DNA of 64,000 bases from Halostagnicola kamekurae (GCF_900116205.1 NZ_FOZS01000002.1:620001-684000), one strand, 5' to 3'. Numbered from the stretch's first letter, positions 41,791 to 49,148 are shown. Numbers and translations: made by a program. The notes: generated by a model not told the origin, from the sequence alone.

Positions 41791-41862
41791 GGGCTCGTAG
41801 ATCAGTGGTAGATCACTCCCTTGGCATGGGAGAGGCCCCGGGTTCAAATCCCGGCGAGTCCA
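41791..41862 (+). tRNA. tRNA-Ala (anticodon GGC)
   Basis: The 72-nt gene folds with acceptor stem GGGCTCG/CGAGTCC (one G-U pair), anticodon stem CTCCC/GGGAG and loop TTGGCAT (anticodon GGC), T-arm CCGGG-TTCAAAT-CCCGG and discriminator A; CCA is not encoded beyond the discriminator. Its 3' end is the attachment site of the integrated element. The intact gene is kept because the element supplies the same 3' sequence. Confidence 0.96.
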
Positions 41863-41864
41863 CT
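41840..41864 (+). repeat. attL, 25-bp direct repeat at the tRNA-Ala 3' end
   Basis: The 25 bp from the T-arm through the discriminator and two flanking bases (starting GGGTTCAAATCCCGG) recur exactly at 43597-43621. The base before the repeat differs (C at 41839, T at 43596), marking the limit of identity. Confidence 0.85.
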
Positions 41865-41905
41865 CGAACGTAGTGAGAGTGGACGAGCCGGCCTTCTGCC
41901 GGTTT
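41860..41905 (+). terminator. hairpins directly after tRNA-Ala
   Basis: CCACTC (41860-41865) pairs with GAGTGG (41877-41882), overlapping the tRNA end, and CCGGC (41888-41892) pairs with GCCGG (41898-41902) followed by TTT. The second looks like a terminator for the tRNA transcript and belongs to the integrated DNA. Confidence 0.5.
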
Positions 41906-42043
41906 CGTCCCTTGCCTTATCTTCTGCGCACAACGATTTCGAGTGAATTTCCGGCATTTTTCTCGCTGTGATTTGAAGCGGTGGCCTCTCTCGGTCGTCG
42001 TCTGCTGGCGGTAACTCCCATTAGAACAATGGAATAGATAAAA

Positions 42044-42412
42044 TCAATCCTGCTGGTGGGGTAGGCTTGGTGGTTCTGGTCTTGCCCCCTCATTTCTGTG
42101 AATCCAGTAATCACCTAATGCAGACAGACCTAAGGCGGCGCTTATGGGCATAGTTTCTGGTACTGCAATTCCTATCATTATTGAGAACCCTTGGCCAAGT
42201 AACCAGAACACAGGAATCAAAACACCAATTACTCCAACTAATCGTTCGATCCTTGTCCAGTCAACAGCAGTTTGATATATATTGACCTGTGAACCAGCGC
42301 CCATCCCTCCAGTTAATTCTTCAACTTGTTCATGCCTTTGCTGTCGCTGGAGCAAGTCACGCGCAAACTCTTCTGCTGATTGGTCTTCTGAAGGTTCACT
42401 CTCTTTGGGCAT
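42044..42412 (-). CDS. small membrane protein of the integrative element
   Basis: A 122-residue protein. Residues 1-40 are helical and charged (EEFARDLLQRQQRHEQVEELTGG), then a short strand (SQVNIYQTAVDW) and two hydrophobic helices (about 58-80 and 84-102), ending in a Pro-rich tail. No family recognised. An AT-rich TTTATTTTAC element (about 42431-42440, minus strand) lies about 25 nt before the ATG. It is transcribed in the same direction as the integrase, 36 bp downstream of it, and may be its operon partner. Confidence 0.6.
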   Translation of the reverse strand: MPKESEPSEDQSAEEFARDLLQRQQRHEQVEELTGGMGAGSQVNIYQTAVDWTRIERLVGVIGVLIPVFWLLGQGFSIMIGIAVPETMPISAALGLSALGDYWIHRNEGARPEPPSLPHQQD

Positions 42413-42448
42413 AATGACGAAAAATGTACCTGTAAAATAAAAAATTGG

Positions 42449-43447
42449 CTATAGACGATCGAGGAATTCTGCTCGTCGCTGGCGCTTCTCGCTGATCGAG
42501 GCCTTATCGTAATGTTTGTCCAACACTTCCTGACTCACATCAGCTCGGTCACTGACTGCCTCAACTGGCCAACCCTTGTTCCGATGGTAGGTGATCGACC
42601 CCTTACGAATTGCGTGAGGACTGACGGAGGAGGGACAAAAGTTGGCCTTCGAGCTGTTAACGGCCTCGCACTCGTCCATGTCGCGGTCGTGGGGGCACTT
42701 ATTGGAATAGTGGCAGGGACGAGTAATCTTGTAGACGTGTGAACGGATCGTTGTCTCGTGGGCGCGTCCGTGGGACGTACAGATTAGCGGCATTCGACCG
42801 TGATCGTCCTCGACGCGAGGGTGTTGATCGTGAACCCAGTCATTGAGGGTTTGAACGAGGCCACTTCCCAGGTTAATCTCCCTCTCGCCCTGGGTTCGGT
42901 TTTTTAGTGGTGTTCCTGTGGACTCTCGATTAACCGCTTTAATATAGCCTTCTCCCGGGTGAAAGTCGGTCACGTCGAATGCACGTAGCGTGCTGGTCCG
43001 GATACCAGTATGCCACAGCAAGTGAAATATGACGTGGCGAAGCGTCGCATATTCGTACTTATTCAAGTACTCCAAGATCAACTCGGCTTCTTCCGGGGTG
43101 ATCGCCGTGTCATTAACGTCCTCGTTCATACCGAGCTTAGGAAGCTCGACCTTCTCGCTTAATCCGGGCGGAACCGCGTCGATTCGCTCACAGAACACGA
43201 GGAACTGACGGATGGTTCCGAGCTGGTTCTGAAGCGTGACGTTATTCACTTCCTCTGATCTCCAGACCTTAAACTCGTGGAGTTTTCGGCCAGTAAGTTC
43301 GTTGAGGTTATCCAGATCGGTTTCCTCGCACCATTCTACGAATCGTTCGACCCGGTATCCGTGATTCTGCTTTGAGGTGACGCTGAGGTCAGTACGGTCT
43401 TCAAGGTACAATTCTTTGGCCTGTCGTGGTGTGATTGGTTCGAGCAT
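42449..43447 (-). CDS. tyrosine recombinase / integrase (XerC-like)
   Basis: A 332-residue site-specific recombinase. The N-terminal SAM-like core-binding domain spans about residues 1-100; the catalytic domain holds Arg150 (HTGIRTSTLR), His278-x2-Arg281 (SPHAIRKGS), His312 and nucleophile Tyr313 (LDKHYDKAS). An inserted Cys set, C245, C251, C260 and C271, may bind zinc. It would recombine the tRNA-Ala 3' end with the element's att site. The gene starts about 150 bp from attR and reads inward. All catalytic residues are intact, so activity is possible. Confidence 0.92.
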   Translation of the reverse strand: MLEPITPRQAKELYLEDRTDLSVTSKQNHGYRVERFVEWCEETDLDNLNELTGRKLHEFKVWRSEEVNNVTLQNQLGTIRQFLVFCERIDAVPPGLSEKVELPKLGMNEDVNDTAITPEEAELILEYLNKYEYATLRHVIFHLLWHTGIRTSTLRAFDVTDFHPGEGYIKAVNRESTGTPLKNRTQGEREINLGSGLVQTLNDWVHDQHPRVEDDHGRMPLICTSHGRAHETTIRSHVYKITRPCHYSNKCPHDRDMDECEAVNSSKANFCPSSVSPHAIRKGSITYHRNKGWPVEAVSDRADVSQEVLDKHYDKASISEKRQRRAEFLDRL

Positions 43448-43508
43448 GGTTTCTCTTGAACCACCGGCAGACCGACGCTCGGGCGGTCACCGCGAGAGGA
43501 GCGAGCGG

Positions 43509-43521
43509 GTGGACTCGCCGG
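43509..43521 (-). repeat. inverted 13-bp copy of the tRNA-Ala att core
   Basis: Read on the minus strand, CCGGCGAGTCCAC equals the tRNA-Ala 3' end (within attL and attR). It lies 62 bp upstream of the integrase ATG and 76 bp before attR in opposite orientation. Confidence 0.55.
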
Positions 43522-43571
43522 ACAGACTGAGATCCATTCCAGATCACAGCCCATGCATTGGTTGAAGCGGA

Positions 43572-43587
43572 GTACGCGTCAGCGTAC
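43572..43587. repeat. perfect inverted repeat next to attR
   Basis: GTACGC-GTCA-GCGTAC, a 6-bp stem with 4-nt spacer, lies 10 bp before attR. Its place between the integrase promoter and the crossover site suits an arm-type binding site for integrase or an accessory protein. Confidence 0.45.
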
Positions 43588-43596
43588 ACGACGCTT

Positions 43597-43621
43597 GGGT
43601 TCAAATCCCGGCGAGTCCACT
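43597..43621 (+). repeat. attR, 25-bp direct repeat
   Basis: An exact copy of 41840-41864. The sequence immediately beyond (TATTTTACGTC, then the 18-bp motif at 43632-43649) probably represents the original downstream flank of tRNA-Ala, since a like arrangement follows tRNA-Gly. Confidence 0.85.
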
Positions 43622-43631
43622 ATTTTACGTC

Positions 43632-43649
43632 GCGAGCAAATTCGCGAGC
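43632..43649 (+). repeat. 18-bp tRNA-trailer motif, second copy
   Basis: Identical in sense orientation to the motif downstream of tRNA-Gly (3402-3419, minus strand). It starts 13 nt after the discriminator-equivalent base of attR; the tRNA-Gly copy starts 9 nt after its discriminator. Confidence 0.6.
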
Positions 43650-43670
43650 GGCGCATATAGTCGGCGAAGG

Positions 43671-43752
43671 CGGGATTTGAAGCCCTATTAGTCCCAGATC
43701 GCGAGTGAGCGAAGCGAACGAGCAGGAACGTCTAATTCCGGGTTCAAATCCC
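43671..43752. repeat. inverted pair of tRNA T-arm-like sequences
   Basis: GGGATTTGAAGCCC near 43672-43685 and CCGGGTTCAAATCCC at 43738-43752 are inverted copies of a tRNA T-arm (the first has one extra G). The second matches 15 bp of tRNA-Ala. No complete tRNA can be folded around either; they look like scars of earlier integrations or decayed tRNA ends. The 43448-43988 stretch otherwise holds no gene. Confidence 0.5.
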
Positions 43753-43988
43753 TGGTAGAAACGATCCATCGAAAAGTGGACGCCAGCAGGAACGCTTCGG
43801 GTCGTCATGTTCACCGACGCAACAGGCGAAAGACGGTCTATCGCTTCCGCGATACTGGTCACGTGCACAAGTATTTCGGCGATAGCGAGCCGTCCGAGAA
43901 AGCACAATTCTCGGATACAACGTTCGCGGTAACTACGTCTGCGTATTTACTGCCGAGAATTTATGTAATTCTACCTGTTAGTCCAACT

Positions 43989-44219
43989 ATGAGTGATTAT
44001 CTCGAGGAAGTTCCGTGGGGTAATCTTTGGCGCTGGGGAGTAAGTTCGTTGTTGTTTTTCTTCGTTTTCGTTTTCTTACTTATTCTCGCCACCAGTGCAG
44101 GGGCTCTCAATGACGGAACGATAAACTCGATACTTCAACTGGTGATAATTGTATCCAGTATCATTATCGGTGCCATTGTGGTCTGGTCGGACGAAATTCC
44201 GTGGCCCGGTGACCCTTGA
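43989..44219 (+). CDS. 76-residue membrane protein
   Basis: Two hydrophobic helices (about residues 17-37 and 46-66: SSLLFFFVFVFLLILATSAG and ILQLVIIVSSIIIGAIVVW) with short acidic, Trp-containing ends (EEVPWGNLWRWG, SDEIPWPGDP). TTTATG at 43960-43965 is 29 nt before the ATG, supporting expression as a leaderless mRNA. No family recognised. It lies in the lower-GC tract beyond attR. Confidence 0.6.
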   Translation: MSDYLEEVPWGNLWRWGVSSLLFFFVFVFLLILATSAGALNDGTINSILQLVIIVSSIIIGAIVVWSDEIPWPGDP

Positions 44220-44317
44220 GACGAAAGTAGAATTCGGTGCCGAATGGTAGAATCATTCCATTGTACTGAACGATATGTGAGTTCTCTGTATCTCCCGTTG
44301 CGTCATGATCCTGTCCG

Positions 44318-44518
44318 TCATTGCTCTACTTCTCGGACAGAGGGAGCCAAGAACGAAGGAACTTCAGAAGGCGAGTACTCCTCAACCAGCTCGTCGTAGA
44401 TATCACAGTGACGATCCATATCTCGTTTGACGATAAACCGGAGCATGCGCTCACGGACCTCGTCAGGGTCCATGTCCTCGGGCGCGCTTGAAACCGATTG
44501 ATCTGGTTGACTCGTCAT
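44318..44518 (-). CDS. 66-residue acidic helical protein
   Basis: The sequence MTSQPDQSVSSAPEDMDPDEVRERMLRF... is acidic and mainly helical, ending PSFLAPSVREVEQ. The ATG at 44518 is favoured by an excellent Shine-Dalgarno AAGGAG at 44523-44528, 4 nt upstream. The frame stays open to a TTG at 44659, which would add a hydrophobic stretch, but lacks a good start. Function unknown. Confidence 0.5.
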   Translation of the reverse strand: MTSQPDQSVSSAPEDMDPDEVRERMLRFIVKRDMDRHCDIYDELVEEYSPSEVPSFLAPSVREVEQ

Positions 44519-44522
44519 ATTA

Positions 44523-44528
44523 CTCCTT
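44523..44528 (-). promoter_or_regulatory. Shine-Dalgarno that decides the start of the 66-residue gene
   Basis: AAGGAG on the minus strand, 4 nt before the ATG at 44518. Strong ribosome sites are unusual for isolated haloarchaeal genes, so the mRNA probably has a leader. Confidence 0.5.
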
Positions 44529-44668
44529 ACTTTGGTCGCCACCGGGATAGCGTTTCGTGCTTGCTCCTCGAGGGCGAAAAAGCCGAGAATAGCGGCCTGG
44601 ACAGCACTCACCCAACCAAACGCATTGTTATCGACAGATTGACCTAAACCCTCAGTCAAATATAATGC

Positions 44669-44902
44669 ATGTCAAGTGACCTATCTACTAGAGATTTTTA
44701 TCGAGGGATTGCAATGCTAGCCATTCCGCTTGCAATGCTTCTCCTAGTACAAACAGCGTCGTTATACGCACTCAACCGACAGGCGAACATCACTAATGGT
44801 TTACTTATATTCCCATCACTCATAATTGGTATTGTGGCACTATTCTTTTCATTATTTTATCTTCTACAAGGGTCACTATCTGATACTACTCCCCAAGAGT
44901 AA
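44669..44902 (+). CDS. 77-residue membrane protein, AT-rich gene
   Basis: Two hydrophobic helices (about residues 15-35 and 44-68: AMLAIPLAMLLLVQTASLYAL and LLIFPSLIIGIVALFFSLFYLL) joined by a short polar loop, with an acidic tail. The gene is markedly lower in GC than the rest of the window, a sign of recent acquisition. Similar in architecture to the protein at 43989-44219 but not obviously homologous. From 44903 to 45194 (292 bp) I see no gene. Confidence 0.55.
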   Translation: MSSDLSTRDFYRGIAMLAIPLAMLLLVQTASLYALNRQANITNGLLIFPSLIIGIVALFFSLFYLLQGSLSDTTPQE

Positions 44903-45038
44903 CTGTTCCTACTGACTCCAAAATCTCATTTCGAATACTCATCAGTGACCAATTAGGGAGAGAACGCCCAGAGGGAGACTCGTTTCTCCTCTCGGCCAGT
45001 AATCCCGCCTACAGAACGTGAAGCTGCCTACTGAACGA

Positions 45039-45049
45039 CGGCGAGTCCA
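45039..45049 (+). repeat. 11-bp copy of the tRNA-Ala 3' end
   Basis: CGGCGAGTCCA matches the final 11 nt of tRNA-Ala (41852-41862) in the same orientation. If not chance, it could be the worn outer boundary of an older element spanning 43622-45049. Confidence 0.35.
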
Positions 45050-45194
45050 TATGGGGCCGGTAATCTTTCGGTTGGAGTAGTTCCAGACCACTTGCCTACA
45101 CCCGCATCTATCGAGAATCAACGGACGAGGAACGGAACCCGTTCGTGGAACAGCGCTCTGACGGACCAGTGATTTTCACTGCACGGGTTTGCAA

Positions 45195-46001
45195 TCAGTT
45201 TCCGCCCTGATGAATGCCGGTGTCCTTTAGCTTGTCAGCATCTGCAAACGGACTTCGGCCGGAGACACGCTCGGAGCCCCTGTCTTTCCGAATCTCTTTG
45301 CCGAACGCTGGTCGTTGACTCGTGGAATTCGTGCTCGAGGACTTCGAAGACGGCTTTTCGTCGCAATTTCGCTTCTCGTGGACCCGTAAACTGAGTTTCT
45401 TGCTGAAAGACTCGTCGCAGTATTCACAGGAGTATTCTGTCTCGTCGGGTGACGTCGTCGTCTGCGTCTCAGTCTGACGCGGCGCACATTCGGAGCGATG
45501 GTCGCTCAACGCATCCGCAGTCCCGTATTCGGTACCGCAGTGGTCGCCTTCGAACTCCCTCGAGTGGTTCTCAAGAAACAGCGACTCGTCGATCTCCGTC
45601 CGGGATGCAGATCGTATTCGATTCGCGTTCGACTCGCCCGCTGCCGGCGGCTGATTTAAGCTCGAGGCTTCGCATAACAGACCGACGCGCCGTTTCTCGT
45701 GGCTGCTCAAGTGGTCGGTATGATTGGAGAGCAACCATCTGACTCGCGAGAGGGTCTGCGGTGGAACGACGGCCGTCGACGCGGACCCGATGTCGATCGT
45801 TTCGGGATCGATTTCGAACGCGTCCGATGCCGGTTCGACGTGTCGGGAGAGGGCTCCGAGTTCGATAATCGGCGCCGGAACCGGACAGTTTTCGGGGAGC
45901 GTCTCGACGACAGCTCCAAATGCGGCCGAACAGCGCAGGTCCGGACCCTCACCACGAGAGCGGAGCGTCGACGAGTTGTCCTCCGTCGCGACTCGATACA
46001 T
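45195..46001 (-). CDS. zinc-finger protein with CCHC-type finger
   Basis: A 268-residue hydrophilic protein. The clear motif is YSCEYCDESFSKKLSLRVH...C (C-x2-C-x12-H-x4-C, about residues 193-213); upstream, HCGTEYGTADALSDHRSEC looks like a degenerate second finger. The rest is Ser/Thr/Arg-rich and probably disordered. A very strong TATA (ATTATATAAT, 46020-46029) lies about 20-28 nt before the ATG. It may be a DNA-binding regulator; it borders the accessory region. Confidence 0.65.
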   Translation of the reverse strand: MYRVATEDNSSTLRSRGEGPDLRCSAAFGAVVETLPENCPVPAPIIELGALSRHVEPASDAFEIDPETIDIGSASTAVVPPQTLSRVRWLLSNHTDHLSSHEKRRVGLLCEASSLNQPPAAGESNANRIRSASRTEIDESLFLENHSREFEGDHCGTEYGTADALSDHRSECAPRQTETQTTTSPDETEYSCEYCDESFSKKLSLRVHEKRNCDEKPSSKSSSTNSTSQRPAFGKEIRKDRGSERVSGRSPFADADKLKDTGIHQGGN

Positions 46002-46109
46002 ACGACAAATTGTGTCAGGTAATTATATAATATTGTCGGTCAGGAGAACCCCATCTGTGACGTACGTACGCGTTCGATCAGTACGCTGGTCGAACAGCCA
46101 TGCTCGCCG

Positions 46110-47258
46110 TTACAAGTAGCCTTCCTCGACCAGCCGGCCAATCCCCTCGCGAAGCCGTTCCTCGCTCGCGGCGTAGGAGATGCGAGCGTAGCCCGGTGTG
46201 CCGAACGCGCTGCCGGGAACCGTCGCGACGTGGGCGTCTTCGATCGCGCCCTCACACCACGCCTGATCATCTTCGTCGACCGGGAGCATCATGTAGAACG
46301 CGCCCTCCGGAACCGCCACGTCGACGCCTTCGTCCTCGAGCAGTTCTACGACGAGGTCTCGGCGTTGCTCGAACGCCTCGGTCATCTCGACGACCGCCTC
46401 GTCGGTGTTTTCGAGCGCCTCGAGACCCGCGTGCTGGACGAAGTTGACGGCCGAGGAGACCGAGTGGCTGTGGAGTTTGCCCGCCTGATCGACCAGTTCC
46501 TCGGGACCGGCGAAGTAGCCCAGTCGCCAGCCGGTCATCGAGTAGGCCTTCGAGAAGCCGTTGACGGTGATCGTCCGGTCGGCCATCCCCTCGAGGGTAC
46601 CTAGGCTCGTCGGCTCGACGCCGTAGGTAATCTCCTTGTAGATCTCGTCGGAGATGACGGTGATATCATGTTCGACGGCCAGATCGCGAACGCCCTCGAG
46701 CGCCGCGTCGGAGTAGACCGCGCCGGTCGGGTTCGACGGCGAGTTGACGATCAGCAGTTCGGTGTCGTCGGAGACGGCGGCGCCGAGGTCGTCGAGTGCC
46801 GGCTCGAGCTGGAAGTCGTGTGCGGAGAGGTCGACGCGCGTGAGGTCGCCGCCGGCCATCTTGACCATCGCCTCGTAGGAAACCCAGGCGGGGTCGAGCA
46901 GTGCGACTTCGTCTCCGTCCTCGATCAGCGCTTGTACGATTTCGTACAGCGCCTGCTTCGCCCCGGGGGTGACGATGATGTTCTCGGGGCCATGATCGAG
47001 GCCGTCGTCGGCCAGTTTGTCGGCGATCGCCTCCCGAAGCTCGAGGATGCCCGCGGAGGTCGTGTAGCCGGTGTGGCCGGCGTCCATCGCGTCCTGTCCG
47101 GCCTCGATGACGTTCTCGGGCGTCGGGAAGTCGGGTTCGCCGACGGAGAGGTCGACGACGTCCTTGCCTTCGGCCTCGAGTTCGGTCGCAAGCGCGGAAA
47201 TCGCGAGCGTTGCTGACGGTTCGACTCGGGTTACGCGGTCGGTGAATTCCAGGGTCAT
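46110..47258 (-). CDS. class I pyridoxal-phosphate aminotransferase (aspartate aminotransferase type)
   Basis: A 382-residue enzyme of the AspB/Ib subgroup. PLP is bound by Lys237 in NGFSKAYSMTGWRLGY; NSPSNPTGAVY (about 172-182) and SDEIYKEI (203-210) are the cofactor-pocket motifs, and ARISYAAS provides the substrate-carboxylate Arg. It transfers amino groups between aspartate or other amino acids and 2-oxoglutarate. The ATG overlaps the ribH stop by 4 nt (ATGA), so it is second in that operon. Confidence 0.93.
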   Translation of the reverse strand: MTLEFTDRVTRVEPSATLAISALATELEAEGKDVVDLSVGEPDFPTPENVIEAGQDAMDAGHTGYTTSAGILELREAIADKLADDGLDHGPENIIVTPGAKQALYEIVQALIEDGDEVALLDPAWVSYEAMVKMAGGDLTRVDLSAHDFQLEPALDDLGAAVSDDTELLIVNSPSNPTGAVYSDAALEGVRDLAVEHDITVISDEIYKEITYGVEPTSLGTLEGMADRTITVNGFSKAYSMTGWRLGYFAGPEELVDQAGKLHSHSVSSAVNFVQHAGLEALENTDEAVVEMTEAFEQRRDLVVELLEDEGVDVAVPEGAFYMMLPVDEDDQAWCEGAIEDAHVATVPGSAFGTPGYARISYAASEERLREGIGRLVEEGYL

Positions 47259-47755
47259 TGGTAATCTCCGTTTGAATCGGTGTCTACGTTTGAATCGGTG
47301 TCTACGTTTGAATCGGTGTTCGGATCGGGACCGTCTGTGTTCGGGTCCGGATCGGGGAGTTCCTCGACGAGGTCGAGCGCGCCGTCGACTGCTTTCGCGG
47401 CGTTCTCGACTCGTTCGCGCGCTTCTGCGGCGGACATACCGGGACCCGTTACGCCGAGTGTAACGGGCGTGTCGCGCTCGAGGCTGACGTCGGAGAGGCG
47501 CTGGGCCGTCGCGTCGGTGATCACCTGATCGTGATCGGTATCGCCGGTGATCACCGCGCCGACGACGACCACGGCGTCGATCGCCTCGCGGCGAGCGAGC
47601 CGGTCGGCCGCCAGCGGCGCGTCGTACACGCCGGGGACCTGAACGGTGCGGTCGACCGTCGCGCCCGCCGCGCGTGCGGCTTCCAGCGCCTCTCGTTCCA
47701 TCTGCTCGGTGATCGGGCGGTTGAACTCCGCGACCACCACTCCGAGCGCGGTCAT
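47255..47755 (-). CDS. ribH: 6,7-dimethyl-8-ribityllumazine synthase with repetitive C-terminal tail
   Basis: A 166-residue protein; the first 133 residues are a normal lumazine synthase (LGVVVAEFNRPITEQM, VQVPGVYDAPLAADRL, VGAVITGDTDHDQVI), the penultimate step of riboflavin synthesis. The tail from about residue 134 is repetitive and acidic (DPDPNTDG, then DTDSNV repeated) and is encoded in part by an 18-bp tandem repeat. The ATG at 47755 is fixed by the family start and by TCTTTTAC (47778-47785, minus strand). Confidence 0.93.
   Translation of the reverse strand: MTALGVVVAEFNRPITEQMEREALEAARAAGATVDRTVQVPGVYDAPLAADRLARREAIDAVVVVGAVITGDTDHDQVITDATAQRLSDVSLERDTPVTLGVTGPGMSAAEARERVENAAKAVDGALDLVEELPDPDPNTDGPDPNTDSNVDTDSNVDTDSNGDYQ
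47269..47319. repeat. 18-bp tandem repeat inside ribH
   Basis: The unit CGTTTGAATCGGTGTCTA occurs twice in full and a third time for 15 bp. Eighteen bp equals six codons, so each copy adds the hexapeptide DTDSNV without shifting the frame; copy number could vary between strains. Confidence 0.85.
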
Positions 47756-47909
47756 ACGCCAGCGGTAGTGAGGGCGGGTAAAAGAGGTACCGTTCTCGCG
47801 CGACTTCGAGGGGGCTCGAGTCGAGATCGACCCGTGTCTACCGACCGGGCGTCGATTGACCCTAGCCGATTGCCAATCCTTAAGCGGAGTCGCGGACAAC
47901 CGCCGCTCG

Positions 47910-49148
47910 ATGACGACGCTACAGTCGCCAGGACCGACGCTCGGGATCGTCGGCGGCGGCCAGCTCGGACGGATGCTCGCCGAGGCGGCCGGCCCGCTCG
48001 GGGTCGACGTGATCGTGCTCGATCCGACGCCGGATTGTCCCGCGGCATCGCTCGCTCGAGACCAGATCGTCGCCGACTTCGACGACGAAGCAGCGATCTC
48101 CGAACTCGCGGATAGCGCCGACGTGTTGACCTTCGAGATCGAACTCGCCGATCAGGACGTCTTAGAGCGTGTGAGCGAGGACACCGGAACGCCGGTTCAC
48201 CCGAAACCGTCGACGCTCGAGACGATCCACGACAAACTCGTCCAGAAGCGCGAACTCGCCGACGCCGGGATCCCGATCCCGCCGTTTCGCGCCGTCGAGG
48301 ACGCGGCCGACGTTCGGGCGGCGATCGACGACTACGGCGCGCCGGTGATGCTCAAGGCCCGAACCGGGGGCTACGACGGGCGCGGCAACGTCCCCGTCGA
48401 CTCGAAAGCCGACGCGGAGTCGGCCCTCGAGTCGGTCGCCGGACCGGCGATGGTCGAATCGTTCGTGGACTTCGCCCGCGAGGTGTCGGTTATCGCCGTC
48501 AAGGGTGACGGCGAGACGGCGACGTTCCCCGTCGGCGAGAACGTCCACGAGGAGGAGATCCTCCGCGAGACGCTGGTCCCTGCCCGCTCGGACCCCGAAG
48601 TCCGAGAGCGAGCGGCCGAACTCGCGACGGACGTACTCGAGGTGATGGACGGCCGCGGCGTCTACGGGATCGAACTGTTCGAGACCCGCGACGGCGAGCT
48701 GTTGTTAAACGAGATCGCCCCGCGACCGCACAACTCCGGACACTGGTCGATCGAGGGCGCACAGAGCTCGCAGTTCGAGCAACACGTTCGCGCCGTGCTG
48801 GGCTGGCCGCTGGCCTCGACGGCCCTTCGCTCTCCCACGGTCTCGACGAACCTGCTCGGCGACGTCGACGAGAACCAGGAGGCGACCCTACACGACGTCG
48901 ACCGAATCCTCGAGACGCCGGCGGCCCACCTCCACTGGTACGGGAAAGCGCAGGTCCGACCGCTCCGGAAGATGGGCCACGTGACGGTCAGTTCGGACGA
49001 CCCCATCGACTTCGAGCCGTCGACGACGGACCGGTCGACGACCGAGGGCGACGGTTCCGGGCGGGGAAGAACGGACGACGACCTCCTCGAGTCCCACCTC
49101 GAGACCGCTCGAGCCCTGCGGGATGCGGTAACGTTCCGGACCGAGTAA
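47910..49148 (+). CDS. purK: N5-carboxyaminoimidazole ribonucleotide synthase
   Basis: A 412-residue ATP-grasp enzyme that carboxylates AIR with bicarbonate in purine synthesis. GIVGGGQLGRML (residues 12-23) begins the N-terminal domain; VMLKARTGGYDGRGN is the ATP-grasp loop and EIAPRPHNSGHWSIEGAQSSQFEQHVRAVLGWPL the signature. The C-terminus has a Thr/Ser/Gly-rich acidic insert (about 371-390). CCTTAAGC at 47878-47885 is 25-32 nt before the ATG. purE follows 41 bp later. Confidence 0.95.
   Translation: MTTLQSPGPTLGIVGGGQLGRMLAEAAGPLGVDVIVLDPTPDCPAASLARDQIVADFDDEAAISELADSADVLTFEIELADQDVLERVSEDTGTPVHPKPSTLETIHDKLVQKRELADAGIPIPPFRAVEDAADVRAAIDDYGAPVMLKARTGGYDGRGNVPVDSKADAESALESVAGPAMVESFVDFAREVSVIAVKGDGETATFPVGENVHEEEILRETLVPARSDPEVRERAAELATDVLEVMDGRGVYGIELFETRDGELLLNEIAPRPHNSGHWSIEGAQSSQFEQHVRAVLGWPLASTALRSPTVSTNLLGDVDENQEATLHDVDRILETPAAHLHWYGKAQVRPLRKMGHVTVSSDDPIDFEPSTTDRSTTEGDGSGRGRTDDDLLESHLETARALRDAVTFRTE

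Larger units (their letters stand above)
41840..43621. mobile_element. small integrative element in tRNA-Ala(GGC)
   Basis: Bounded by 25-bp direct repeats at 41840-41864 and 43597-43621, the unit excised by recombination would be 1757 bp. It carries a tyrosine integrase (minus strand, near attR) and one small membrane-protein gene. Its DNA is lower in GC than the flanks, and the CTCGAG hexamer that is everywhere else in the window is not seen between 41863 and 43440. It has no replication gene, so it is either a minimal integrating cassette or the decayed remnant of a larger virus or plasmid. Confidence 0.8.

Noticed and set aside
43671-43752. Additional tRNA gene
   Set aside because: Only T-arm-like pieces are present; no acceptor, D- or anticodon arm can be folded.
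43776-43988. N-terminal extension of the 76-residue membrane protein
   Set aside because: The upstream frame overlaps the T-arm scar region, lacks homology-like pattern, and a TATA-like TTTATG fixes the start at 43989.
47269-47319. CRISPR or mobile repeat
   Set aside because: In-frame 18-bp tandem repeat within ribH coding sequence; no spacer structure.
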